Shown in pieces: positions 46,685-58,435 of a DNA stretch of 64,000 nucleotides. A program made the translations under genes and the position numbers. The DNA comes from Nematostella vectensis (taxonomy: Eukaryota > Cnidaria > Anthozoa > Actiniaria > Edwardsiidae). The notes under the pieces are model-generated. The model worked only from the letters and a program-made list of their open reading frames with translations. It was not told where the DNA came from and did not search any database. Location: NCBI RefSeq assembly GCF_932526225.1, contig NC_064045.1, forward strand, positions 2,080,501-2,144,500, read 5' to 3'. The first letter of the stretch is position 1. Each line of letters begins with the position of its first letter.

Positions 46685-47881
46685 ATGGACAAGAAAGTAA
46701 CGGAACAACAAGTACAAGCGGTACTAGGCCTCGATACGGATGGATCACAAGTTCGCAACCATCAGCTGAGCAACGCGATCGCCTCGGCCGTCAACCATGT
46801 ACTAGATGGATATGACTGGAGCCTGATCCCATTGCCTGTGAGGGTGAATGGAATTAAAACTCAAAAGCCGCATGTGAAACGACCGATGAACGCCTTTATG
46901 GTGTGGGCGCAGGCAGCGAGGAGAAAACTAGCCGATCAATATCCTCACCTCCACAATGCTGAACTTAGCAAAACACTAGGAAAACTATGGAAATTACTAA
47001 ACGATTCGGAGAAGAAACCTTTTATCGAGGAAGCAGAGAGGTTAAGAATCAAACATAAGCGTGAGCACCCAGACTATAAATACCAACCGAGACGAAAAAA
47101 ACAGAAAGGCAATGGAAACGGGGATGCCGGAGATGCGACCATTTCTGCGGATGATCTCCTTAAAGTTTTAAAGGGCGACAGCAAATTAGTTCCTAATAAT
47201 GGGGATGCGAGTGCAAGTTGCGCCAGCCCTGAGAGCGTGAGTGATGGAGAAGTCAGCAGCTCGGAATCCTGCTCTGTCCCAAGCCCCGAGACACCGACTG
47301 CCGTTCCCGTCAAGAACGAAGATGTTAAAAACGACGAGGCGCTCTCAGCCCAGCCAGGCTTTCCATCCTGTTCCAAGAAGGACGATTCTAATAGCCACGC
47401 TATTGATTTTGACGTTGGTGATCTAACCACCGATTTAATGGCAATGGGAGATGTCGACTCGACAGAATTCGATCAATATTTGCCGACCTACTCACAAGCA
47501 TTGCTGGATTCAACCCTCACTAAAGCTATCAATACGACACAGATAAACACTCAGTCGCTTTCAAACTCTCGTTTTACGACAAGCCAGGCGGTGCAGTCCC
47601 CCCCGCCTCTTCCATCAAGTTACAGGGAGTTCATGGTGCAGTTACAGAAACTTCCAAGCGAGGGTTCCTTCCCACCTAACAGGGTCGCTCCATCTGCAAC
47701 CATGCAACAGCGCAATCAACCTGATTCCAATTCCTTCTTTCCTTTCTCCGAGTCGGAGGTTAACGTATGCTCCTCTCTCGCCGCCACCAGGCAGCCGGCT
47801 TTTTTGAGTTCTCCATCAACCTCTGGTACCCTCTCGAGTAGCTCTAATTCGGGACGCACACACACATTAATCTGGAAGTAA
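46685..47881 (+). CDS. SoxE: SoxE-group HMG-box transcription factor, intronless
   Basis: A 398-residue protein in one exon. Residues about 28-56 ([20 protein letters not shown] then PLPVRVNG) are the SoxE dimerisation region, and about 61-139 form the HMG box: [48 protein letters not shown]. These match Sox8/9/10 closely and separate it from SoxB/C/D/F. The C-terminal half is Ser/Pro-rich and likely activating, ending RTHTLIWK. SoxE factors bind (A/T)ACAA(T/A) sites as monomers or dimers and control cell fate. Vertebrate SoxE genes have an intron inside the HMG box; none is present here. The start at 46685 is preferred because it directly precedes the conserved region and has G at -3 and +4. 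An in-frame ATG at 46586 would add 33 unconserved residues. Confidence 0.95.
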   Translation: MDKKVTEQQVQAVLGLDTDGSQVRNHQLSNAIASAVNHVLDGYDWSLIPLPVRVNGIKTQKPHVKRPMNAFMVWAQAARRKLADQYPHLHNAELSKTLGKLWKLLNDSEKKPFIEEAERLRIKHKREHPDYKYQPRRKKQKGNGNGDAGDATISADDLLKVLKGDSKLVPNNGDASASCASPESVSDGEVSSSESCSVPSPETPTAVPVKNEDVKNDEALSAQPGFPSCSKKDDSNSHAIDFDVGDLTTDLMAMGDVDSTEFDQYLPTYSQALLDSTLTKAINTTQINTQSLSNSRFTTSQAVQSPPPLPSSYREFMVQLQKLPSEGSFPPNRVAPSATMQQRNQPDSNSFFPFSESEVNVCSSLAATRQPAFLSSPSTSGTLSSSSNSGRTHTLIWK

Positions 47882-48351
47882 ACAAAGTGACCAGATGGGA
47901 AGAGCATGCAATAGTTTGAGCGAACTGTCCTAGCATCACTTCTATGTAACAATGCCTAACCATTCACTCAAGAACCGTATGGATTTTAGGTATTTTTCCC
48001 GAACTTTTTGTGACCTATTTGAGTCATTTATTTTTTTACTTTGTATCATATGCTTATTCTGGAACATGGAATACCATTTTAAGGTGTTCAAAATTAAGAT
48101 TGATTTAATATTTTTTAATTGGATTTAATTATATAAGATCGAGTTTTTTAGTGTAGAATTTAGTCGTTTTCATAGATATGGAGAACATTGTTTAGTATAG
48201 TCGACAACGACCCGTCCGTTGCGTGATTTTAGGGCTCACATGTACATAAAAGCGGCGACTTGAAAATCGACCAACGATCGCTCTGTCTTTTTTTGACAAA
48301 GAGCATTCCACAACAGATTTTTGCCATGCCTATACAAATATATTTTATTCT
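47882..48351 (+). other. SoxE: SoxE 3' untranslated region
   Basis: AT-rich non-coding sequence between the stop and the first canonical poly(A) signal. Confidence 0.7.
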
Positions 48352-48357
48352 AATAAA
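48352..48357 (+). terminator. Poly(A) signal of SoxE
   Basis: AATAAA about 470 bp after the stop codon. Confidence 0.65.
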
Positions 48358-49628
48358 CAGAAAATTATTTCCATGTCTGTTGTGAGTTTATCTGATTTTT
48401 TTTTTATCATCGGAGTTCCGTTCGAGTGCCGCGGGGATCATTGCCCTCTGACAAAAACACGGCCAACAAACTTTAAACACGACTCGTTTTTTTTAGAAAT
48501 TCGCAAAAGTAATTTCACAAGCAGCTATAAATTTGCGTTTTCCTATTGGTACAACACAAGTGTTTAAGATGATATAATTCTCAATATCATAGCGACAGAT
48601 GCGTAAACCGCACCAGAGATTTAATCCGTCGTGCCCCATTATAATTATGACTTCTAATCAAATTCAACATGCAAATACTGGTTTTATCTTTTGCATGTTT
48701 CTGTCAGTGCTAGAAAGTGTGCAAACTATTTGAAGGGTTTCATGAATTCCTTATGTTCTTTATGAGTGTTAAGGCAATGACATAACACAGTTATCTAGGC
48801 TTTTAAAAAGTCGAGATTTATCAGAATAAAGCCATCCAAATGTTTGCTTCGTGTGGCAACACGATATTGACAACAAAAGCTGTCGTCAAATGACACCTTC
48901 GCCCATGGACCATGACGTACATCAAGCAGAACCGCTAGCAATAATTTCGAAGCAACTAAAAATTTTAAAGTATTGTGATTTTGTATTATTGAGCAAGAAG
49001 TTTCCTGTCTAGAATATCTTGTCTCCCGTTTGAAATATGATATTTTTTCGGCAAATGAGGTCAAAATTCTCGACCCATATAAACGCTACAAACTGGATGA
49101 TCAAAATATATGATGAAAGCTATTTTTTCTGCCGCTAGAAGTATGGACAGTGTAGTTTGTCATGACTTCTTGTGTAAGGATTTCAGTGATGTTCAGTCGG
49201 ACGTCAAAATGTAGGGGCGATTTGTACAGGTATACACGCGAACACGGAAACATATTCTAAGGGAAGGTCATTGTTTATCGGGGGGGAGGGCTGCTAACCT
49301 ATTTTTTTCTGGTTCAAAAATTGCGACCCTCCTCCAATCTAAAGCACAAACACGGTGACCCTGCCGCCAAAAGGCGAACAAACATTAAGACCCTCCCCCA
49401 GAACAAAAAAGAACTAAAAGTATTGAAGTATTGTGTGTGTGTTGGGGGGGGGGGGGGGGGGGGGGGGTTGGGGGGAGGGACTAAAAGTATTGTGTGTGTG
49501 TTGGGGGAGGGAGGGGGGGGGCACTGACTTAGACATGCCGGGGCGGCGGAGCTGCCCACCAAGCCATGCCATGACTTGGTGAAAAAGTTGATTTCCAGCC
49601 CATTTTTCAGGGGTGTAAATACTATCGT
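48358..49628. other. Intergenic DNA, no gene seen
   Basis: Contains a G tract at 49446-49467 flanked by two copies of ctaaaagtattg-tgtgtgtgttgggg. No recognisable coding sequence. Confidence 0.5.
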
Positions 49629-49800
49629 ATAGAGAGGTTTGGGGGCATGCTCCCCCGTTACAATTTTGCCATTTTCAAAAATATGAAATGCAAGTTATTG
49701 TTAAAACCTGAATAGAAAACAGCATCATTAGTTCTTTCTTAATTGAAATCTTATTTAGAGATGTTTTCATACCACCAATCTGAAAAGTTAGTAGGGGGGG
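49629..49800. repeat. Dispersed repeat copy (ggggcatgct family)
   Basis: gggggcatgctcccccgtta, then aattttgccattttc, and later cataccaccaatctgaaaag before a G tract, in the same order as at 40925-41105. Confidence 0.6.
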
Positions 49801-50084
49801 GACTTATTTAATATTAAATTTATTGATGGAAAGTATGGAAAATACTGCAATAGATGAAAATAGTAGAGGCCAACCCTCCCTCCAAACATAGCAGCCCTCC
49901 CCCCGTTAAATAATGACCCTTCCCTTAACTGGAGAATACATACAGAGACATCTAGAAGGACGTTCACCTTTTACAGTGAATCTCAAGGCTTCAGAACATT
50001 GGCCGACGTCTTAAGCCTCCCCTGATTATAAATTCTCTTGTAAAACTTTATAAATAAAACCTTAATTGGGTGTCCGTTAAATGG

Positions 50085-50425
50085 AGAGTCCACTATATCT
50101 AACGGCAAAAAAGACAAGCCAGAGTGTCTGTTAAATAGAGGTTCCAATGTTTCTGAATGTTGATGAGACAAGCAAGGGTGTCCATTATATGGAGGTTTTT
50201 AATGTATCTAAATGTAGATAAGACAAGCAAGGATGTCCGTTTTATAGAGGTTCTGCTGCATGTTACTGTTAATAAGATAAGTAAGTGTGTCCGTTTTATA
50301 GAGGTTCTGCTGCATGTTACTGTTAATAAGATAAGTAAGTGTGTCCGTTTTATAGAGGTTCTGCTGCTTCTTACTGTTAATAAGATAAGCAAGGGTGTCC
50401 GTTTTCATCGAGGTTACCAGGGTGC
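50085..50425. repeat. ~60-bp tandem repeat
   Basis: Five or six copies of a unit containing tgtccgttttatagaggttc and tgttactgttaataagataa. The right-hand copies are most alike; the left ones are diverged. Confidence 0.88.
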
Positions 50426-50704
50426 CTGTTATATGCAGTTTATTATGTACTCAAACAGTTTCAAAAGTCTGGGTACCCAAGCTAGAAAACTGTCTATACA
50501 ATGCCGATTGCATGGATGCTTTGTAGGCTTGTTTAAACGACAAAAATGTACTTGGGGTATTTGCATTTGTTTTGTTTCGGCAGATAGAATGATTTGCCAC
50601 AGTTAAACGTGGCCTCAGAGGACACGGGCCCGGAACCGACTTGATTTAGGGTGGAGCGGGTGCGTGGCTCCACATTTAGAATCTTTGATGATCGATAGGC
50701 GAGC

Positions 50705-51500
50705 ACGTGGCGATGATATTGGCAATGATGCAGATGATAATTATTGAGATGGTGAAAATGACGACCGCCGAGGCGGTGGCGGTGGCGGTGGTGGTGGTGG
50801 TGACGGTGTTGGTGGTGGTGGTGGTGGTGGTGGTGATGGTGGTGACGGTGGCAGTGGTGGTGGTGACGATGGTGGTGGTGGTGGTGATGGTGATGGTGAC
50901 GGTGGTGGTCGTGGTGGTGACGGTGGTGGTGGTGGTAGTGGTGACGGTGGTGGTGACGGTGGTGGTGGTGGTGGTGATGGTGGTGACGGTGGTGGTGGTG
51001 GTGGTGATGGTGGTGACGGTGGTAGTGGTGGTGGTGACGATGGTGGTGACGATGGTGGTGGTGGTGGTGATGGTGATGGTGATGGTGACGGTGGTGGTGG
51101 TGGTGGTGACGGTGGTGGTGACGGTGGTGGTGGTGGTAGTGGTGACGGTGGTGGTGACGGTGGTGGTGGTGGTGGCGGTGGTGGTGGTGGTGACGGTGGT
51201 GGTGACGGTGGTGGTGACGGTGGTGGTGGTGGTGACGGTGGTGGTGGTGACGGTGGTGGTGGTGGTGGTGGTGATGGTGGTGATGGTGATGGTGGTGGTG
51301 ACGGTGGTGGTGACGATGGTGGTGGTGGTGGTTGTGACGGTGGTGGTGGTGGTGGTGGTGGTGACGGTGGTGACAGTGGTGGTAGTGGTGGTGATGCTGG
51401 TGGTGATGGTGGTGGTGACGGTGGTGGTGGTGATGGTGGTGGTGGTGGTGACGGTGGTGGTGGTGGTGCCGGTGACGGTTCGTGATGATGATGATGGTGA
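50705..51500. repeat. GGT/GAC/GAT trinucleotide tract, ~800 bp
   Basis: Interspersed ggtggtgacggtggtggtga-type triplets. All six frames give low-complexity runs (Val, Gly, His and others), so the 369-codon His/Arg and 268-codon Val frames are not credible genes. Confidence 0.95.
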
Positions 51501-52509
51501 TGGTGATCGATGATAACGGTGGTTTCGGCAGCAATGTGGAGGTGAGAGGGCTATCTTCTACTTTTCGTCCGTAGAAAAAGGGTAAAGAGCATGCTTGAGT
51601 TTTCGCCTGTATTCTCTCCATCAAAAGATGGATCAATATCATGGATCATGGTTCATTGCTTTGTCCAAACACTATTAACTCTAAAGTGTCAGAATAAAGA
51701 GATGACAGATTGTAAAGAGAGAAGAGCCCGGGTGGTGGGGTGGTTATAGCTGGGTACTCATCGCCATACTCATAACCCTTAGAGGTGGATGGTTATTTTT
51801 CAACGTGCTTAAACACAACCATGTTACGCAAAAGCTTTGCCGGGCACTTAAGATGACATAATAAAAGCACGGACCAAACCAGCACGCAAGTAAAGAAACA
51901 TTTTCGTGTCTTCACAGTGTTTTCCTCTGCTGGCTAGAAAAGGACCCATCTCTAAAGCGTTTGCGTGCGCGCTATGTTTCTCCACCAACATGTCCCTGTT
52001 TAGTTTTGAGGTCGAGGTAATGTATGCGTCTAGGCACTCGTATAGAAGCCGCTAAATTTGGTTCAAACCAAGATCTGTGATGAAGGACATGGCTAGTTTA
52101 GTTAGTGTCTTCTCACGATCACTCATGATTCGTTAATTTATTTTTTTCTTTTTATCTCTGTTACTCGTTTAAAGGAAAAACAAAGTAAAACAACTGCACG
52201 AATTATTCTTAGAGGAAGGCTGATTGAGCTCTTTTTGGGGACCGTTTTTGAGTTAATTTATTTGCAAGCGATTAAGCTTTTTACTGCACAGCATAAATCG
52301 TCACGTTTCACACGGGTCCAAGCACAAGATGATTGTCTAGACATGTTGCAACTGAACAATTCAACAAATACCTCTGCGAGTTCACCACTCTGTGCAGATT
52401 TGAGGCTCTTGAACCCCTTGACCTCCCAAGCACAGGGTCCTTGTCACTCAGCAATTCTGCATTCGGAGACAGACGCCCGTGCGAATGGGCTTCCTGTGGT
52501 AATACGAAA
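51501..52509. other. Intergenic DNA, no gene recognised
   Basis: A 94-codon plus-strand open frame at 52235-52519 has no recognised domain. Nothing else is supportable. Confidence 0.45.
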
Positions 52510-54250
52510 TAAGCACTGATTTCATATAACGCACTGATTTAATTAGCGCACTGATTTCATATAGCGCACCGATTTCATAGAACGCACTGATTTCATATAA
52601 CGTACTGATTTCATTAACGCACTAATTTATATATAGCGCACTGATTTCATATAACGCACTGATTTCATATAGCGCACTGATTTCATTAAAAAAACTGATT
52701 TCATATGGCGCACCGATTCATATAACGCACTGATTCATTAGCGCACTGGTTTCATATATAGCGCACTGATTTCATATAACGCACTGATTTCATATAGCGC
52801 ACTGATTTCATTGAAGGCGCTGATTTCATATAGCGCACTTACTTCATATAAGGCACTGATTTCATAAACGCACTGATTTCATATAACGCACTGATTTCAT
52901 TTGAAGCACTGATCGTATAAAGCGCACTGATTTCATAGAACGCACTGATTTCATAGAACGCACTGATTTCATACAACGCACTGATTTCATACAACGCACT
53001 GATTTCATACAACGCACTGATTTCATATAGCGCACTGATTGTATTGAAAGCACTGATTTCATAAAGCGCACTGATTTCATAGAACGCACTGATTTCATAT
53101 AACGCACTGATTTCATATAGCGCACTGATTTCATTGAAGGCGCTGATTTCATATAAGGCACTGATTTCGTATAGCACACGGATTTCTTATAGCGCACTGA
53201 TTTCATATAGCGCACTGATTTCATTAGCGCACTGATTTTATAAAACGCACTGATTTCTTATAGCGCACTGATTTCATATAGCCCACTGATTTCTTATAGC
53301 CCACTGATTTCTTATAGCGCACTGATTTCATTAGCGCACTGATTTCATATAGTGCACTGATTTCATTGGCGCACTGATTTCATATAACGCATTGATTTCA
53401 TATAGCGCACTGATTCAATATAACGCACTGATGTCATATAAGGCACTGATTTCATTTAAAGCATTGATTTTATAAAGCGCACTGATTTCATATAGCGCAC
53501 CGATTTCATATAACGCACTGATTTCATATAACGCACTGATTTTATATAACGCACTTATTTCATATAACGCACTGATTCCATATAACGCACTGATTTCATA
53601 TAACGCATGATTTCATATAGCGAACTAATTTCTTTTAACGCACTGATTTCATATAGCGGACTGATTTCATATAGCGCACTGATTTCATATAAAGCACTGA
53701 TTTCATATAACGCACTGATTTCATATAACGCTCTGATTCCATATAACGCACTGATTTCATATAACGCTCTGATTCCATATAATGCACTGATTTCATATAA
53801 CGCACTGATTTCATTGGCGCACTGATTTCATATAACGCATTGATTTCATATAGCGAAATGATTCAATATAACGCACTGATTTCATATAAGGCACTGATTT
53901 CATTTAAAGCACTGATTGTATAAAGCGCACTGATTTCATATAACGCACTAATTTCATATAACGCACTGATTCCATATAACGCACTGATTTCATATAACGC
54001 ATGATTTCATATAGCGAACTAATTTCTCTTAACGCACTGATTTCATATAGCGGACTGATTTCATATAGCGCACTGATTTCATATAAGGCACTGATTTCAT
54101 ATAACGCATGATTTCATATAGCGAACTAATTTCTTTTAACGCACTGATTTCATATAGCGGACTGATTCCATATAGCGCACTGATTTCATATAAAGCACTG
54201 ATTCTTTATAGCACGCTGATTCTATATAGCGCACTTATTCTATATAGCGC
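52510..54250. repeat. 1.7-kb, 18-bp minisatellite
   Basis: About 95 copies of cactgatttcatataacg, with the variants atagcg, attagcg and aaagcg. Blocks of several units recur (for example around 53390-53640 and 53830-54050), indicating segmental duplication within the array. Confidence 0.97.
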
Positions 54251-54279
54251 ACTAATACCTATTTATTAACCGAGCTCGA

Positions 54280-54330
54280 GGCTGTACGGAGAAATATAAG
54301 ACCGGGGTTCTGATATTTCTCCGTACAGCC
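54280..54330. repeat. Perfect 18-bp hairpin at the end of the 18-bp array
   Basis: ggctgtacggagaaatat at 54280-54297 and its exact complement at 54313-54330, with a 15-base loop. It begins about 30 bp after the array ends. Confidence 0.85.
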
Positions 54331-56580
54331 CGAACAAGCGACAAGAAAACAGCTCAACTTTTGCTTTCGTGCGAAGATCGATTACTTTATCGATCGATTT
54401 CAAAAAGGCGGGAAAACTAGAAGAACTCGCGCACTGTCAACTAAAAAAATGTAAAAGAGTGAAAACATTCAACTTTTAAAGAAGAAAACAAGATCCAGTA
54501 CCACATAGAGTAGACCTTGGAGTGAGAGATGTTGGTTTAAATAGCCCTTCAGACTTAAGAAGAAGAATGATCCGTGGGCCCAAATGAATGGAAAGTGGAG
54601 CAAAAAGGTTACTTAGTTTATTTACCGTTCAGCATTGTTTTCATGAAATCAATGCGTTATATGAAATCATTGAATTTAGTGAAGCAGCACCGCGCTGGAG
54701 CCTTTTATTCAACCTGCTAGAGTTCTAGATCGCGTATTTTATACCGCTGGAAGGGTTACGGTACCACAGGCCTCCCATGTTACCCCCGGCCCATGTTACC
54801 CCCGGTCCATGTTATCCCCGGTCCTAGGATCGTCCACGCGTCTTATTCCAAGGATAAGCTGGCGTAGTATCTAGCGATGTACTGGTCCCTTGTGTCTAGT
54901 CGTTACTTATCTCACGGATCAAACAACAAAGGCCTTTTTACAAGTTAATGAGCCCCGCACACTTACAAGGCCGCCTTATGTTATTTACTGGGGATTTCTA
55001 TTCTTTCTGACATATGCGCTCGGCACCTTAAACACATTGTAAAAAGAAAAAAGCGGCGCTATCAGCCGCGAAAATGGTTTCTCCTCAAATCTCGCATTTT
55101 TTTCTATTTTTTTTGTTGTGGAACGAAAAGCTTTTTTATGTAATAATAAACTTAATTCTCTTGGTTGATTTGCGCTCATATTAAATATTTTACCTTTTAT
55201 GAAGAAAAATCCGCAGTGTTTCTGCAACCGGTCGAGTGAGCGATGGAGTGTCGCTACCATGCCGTCATTAACACACGAGCTGCAGTTCCCCTTCTCATTT
55301 CAAGATCCTATACCTTTATAGAAGAATTTCCCTAAAAGTAATCCTCTTGAAATACCCGACCTTCCCTTGCAGAGCTCTTTCGTAAAATTTCCAAACCTTC
55401 CAAACACCTCTGTATTCCAGAGTGTTGTTAAACGTCGCCAATCTCGTAAGAACTTCCAGGACATTAAGATCACACACAGTGGCGGGAAGATCGATCAACA
55501 TAGTTTCTCCTGGGTATTTCCTCTAGTTTTCCGCTCTCGAATTCAGCGTAAAATCTCCTGCGATGCAAGTATTCCCATAGCTTCACCCTTGTGGCTTATG
55601 AAGAACTGATACAGCTAGTGACAGAGTGCGTTGTACTCATAATAAGATACCTTACATTCCACGGATAGCCGTAGAATAAAGCTGGCATTGTTACCAGTGT
55701 CAAACAGAAGGGGCTTTTATCCTCATTCACGCTCCTAGGCCAATCTTGTTCTACCCGTGCTTAATGCACACACCAAAGGGCTCACATAATAGTTACAGCA
55801 CTGTTACTTTTAACCCGCTGAAGTGTTAACGGAACTGCACTTATTCTGAAGACGTTCAAGAACAGCACCTCGATTGGCGGGTAGTGAAGCAATATAGTAT
55901 TGTCAAGCCAAGGTCAAATCCTTACAGTTAACCCTCGGTAACTCAAACCCTAGGTCACTTAAACCTCCCCAATAGAAACGTAGTCAACTTTTCTTGGATC
56001 TGTCCCGTATATTTACTGTATTTTAACCCGTTTTCTTTGAAAACTCCCGAAATGATATCTTTTCCTTTCAAGTAATTTTCTCTATATATCTTGACCTCTG
56101 TAAAAACCGGGCCTCCTCAGCAAAGGCGAGGTGCCCAATTGATATATATTTGCCTTTTAACTGGTTTGCCATATTGTTTTCGAGTCATATATCTTGTCCT
56201 TCTCCCAATAAATTGGCTAGTTACATTTTCTGGTGCACATTTTATATTTTCCAAGGAGAACAAGCACCAATATATAATGCACTTTGGGATTTCCCGATAG
56301 TTCTTGACATACAGTATCTCAAATCAATTTCTTTTGCCCTTTTAAAAACGAATTGTCTTCTTGGCTGGCAGCCGCCAAGATATTGAAAATACTCCGTGGC
56401 CGGCAGTCGACTGTTTTGGGAAAAATCATGAATTTAAGAACCTAGATCTTAACCGTACTGTTCCATTTTTGATAAAGGATTACTATACGAATGAGAAAAC
56501 ATATTTTACATAAATGATTGTTAGTTGACTCTGCGCACACTTACAATCTTATATCAAATGAAAATCGCTTTCTCCGAATT
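54331..56580. other. Intergenic DNA, no gene recognised
   Basis: Contains a short repeat of cccatgttacccccggt at 54776-54825. Open frames at 54985-55260, 55316-55609 and 56091-56386 lack known motifs and consistent splice borders. Confidence 0.45.
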
Positions 56581-56584
56581 CGAA

Positions 56585-58150
56585 AGTGCGGCTAAAAAAT
56601 CCGCTAAAAACAGATAAAAAAATTGACGTATGCTGTAAAGAGAGCTAAAAATCCGGGGAAAACAGATAAAAAAATTGACGTATGCTGTAAAGAGAGCTAA
56701 AAATCCGCGAAAAACAGATAAAAAAAGTTGAAGTATGCTGCAAAGAGAGCTAAAAATCCGCGAAAAACAGATAAAAAAGTTGACGTATGCTGTAAAGAGA
56801 GCTAAAAATCCGAGAAAAACAGATAAAAAAGTTGAAGTATGCTGTAAAGAGAGCTAAAAAGCCGCGAAAAACAGATAAAAAAGTTGACGTATGCTGCAAA
56901 GAGAGCTAAAAAGCCGCGAAAAACAGATAAAAAAGTTGAAGTACGCTGTAAAGAGAGCTAAAAATCCGCGAAAAACAGATAAAAAAAATTGACGTATGCT
57001 GTAAAGAGAGCTAAAAATCCGCGAAAAACAGATAAAAAAAGTTGAAGTATGCTGTAAAGAGAGTAAAAAATCCGCGAAAAACAGATAAAAAAGTTGAAGT
57101 ATGCTGTAAAGAGAGCTAAAAATCCACTAAAAACAGATAAAAAAATTTGACGTATGTTGTAAAGAGAGCTAAAAATCCGCGAAAAACAGATAAAAAAGTT
57201 GAAGTATGCTGTAAAGAGAGCTAAAAATCCACTAAAAACAGATAAAAAAATTGACGTATGCTGTAAAGAGAGCTAAAAAGCCGCGAAAAACAGATAAAAA
57301 AGTTGAAGTACGCTGTAAAGAGAGCTAAAAATCCGCGAAAAACTGATAAAAAATTGAAGTATGCTGTAAAGAGAGCTAAAAATCCGCGAAAAACAGATAA
57401 AAAAGTTGAAGTATGCTGTAAAGAGAGCTAAAAATCCACTAAAAACAGATAAAAAAATTTGACGTATGCTGTAAAGAGAGCTAAAAATCCGCGAAAAACA
57501 GATAAAAAAGTTGAAGTATGCTGCAAAGAGAACTAAAAATCCGCGAAAAACAGATAAAAAAAATTGACGTATGCTGTAAAGAGAGCTAAAAATCCGCGAA
57601 AAACAGATAAAAAAAGTTGAAGTATGCTGTAAAGAGAGCTAAAAATCCGCGAAAAACAGATAAAAAAAATTGACGTATGCTGTAAAGAGAGCTAAAAATC
57701 CGCGAAAAACAGATAAAAAAAGTTGAAGTATGCTGTAAAGAGAGCTAAAAATCCGCGAAAAACAGATAAAAAAGTTGAAGTATGCTGTAAAGAGAGCTAA
57801 AAATCCACTAAAAACAGATAAAAAAATTTGACGTATGCTGTAAAGAGAGCTAAAAATCCGCGAAAAACAGATAAAAAAGTTGAAGTATGCTGCAAAGAGA
57901 GCTAAAAATCCGCGAAAAACAGATAAAAAAAATTGACGTATGCTGTAAAGAGAGCTAAAAATCCGCGAAAAACAGATAAAAAAAGTTGAAGTATGCTGTA
58001 AAGAGAGCTAAAAATCCGCGAAAAACAGATAAAAAAAATTGACGTATGCTGTAAAGAGAGCTAAAAATCCGCGAAAAACAGATAAAAAAAGTTGAAGTAT
58101 GCTGTAAAGAGAGCTAAAAATCCGCGAAAAACAGATAAAAAAGTTGAAGC
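56585..58150. repeat. ~52-bp minisatellite with higher-order structure
   Basis: About 30 copies of a unit with agctaaaaatccgcgaaaaa, cagataaaaaa and tatgctgtaaagag. Two unit types (ttgaagtatg and ttgacgtatg) alternate over long stretches. A block of about seven units marked by tccactaaaaacagat recurs at about 57436 and 57805 (369 bp apart). Confidence 0.96.
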
Positions 58151-58367
58151 ATTTTATGACGTTAAGATATTAAACAGGGGAGGGGAGGGGAGGGGAGGTA
58201 AAGTGAGCTCTGGGTGGTAAAGTGGGAGGGGTACAAACAAATTACCTTACAAAGAAGATGTCTCTCCCCCCCCCCCCTACCCACCCGCCTGACCAAAAGC
58301 ACTGACCCCCCTTTCTGTCTAGGTTTATGTCACAATATTATTCAGCAAGATTTCCGTTTCCGTGTAC

Positions 58368-58373
58368 TTTATT
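58368..58373 (-). terminator. Poly(A) signal of GSTO
   Basis: AATAAA on the minus strand about 65 bp after the GSTO stop codon. Confidence 0.65.
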
Positions 58374-58435
58374 GGCGTCTCTTGTCTTGTGTCTAAAGTG
58401 CAACGTGTTTGTCTAAATAAGAGTCATGTTTGCGG

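Noticed and set aside
50533-51642. 369-codon minus-strand frame rich in His/Arg, and a 268-codon Val-rich plus-strand frame
   Set aside because: Both are translations of an interspersed GGT/GAC/GAT tract. There is no start context, domain or splice support, and low complexity appears in every frame.
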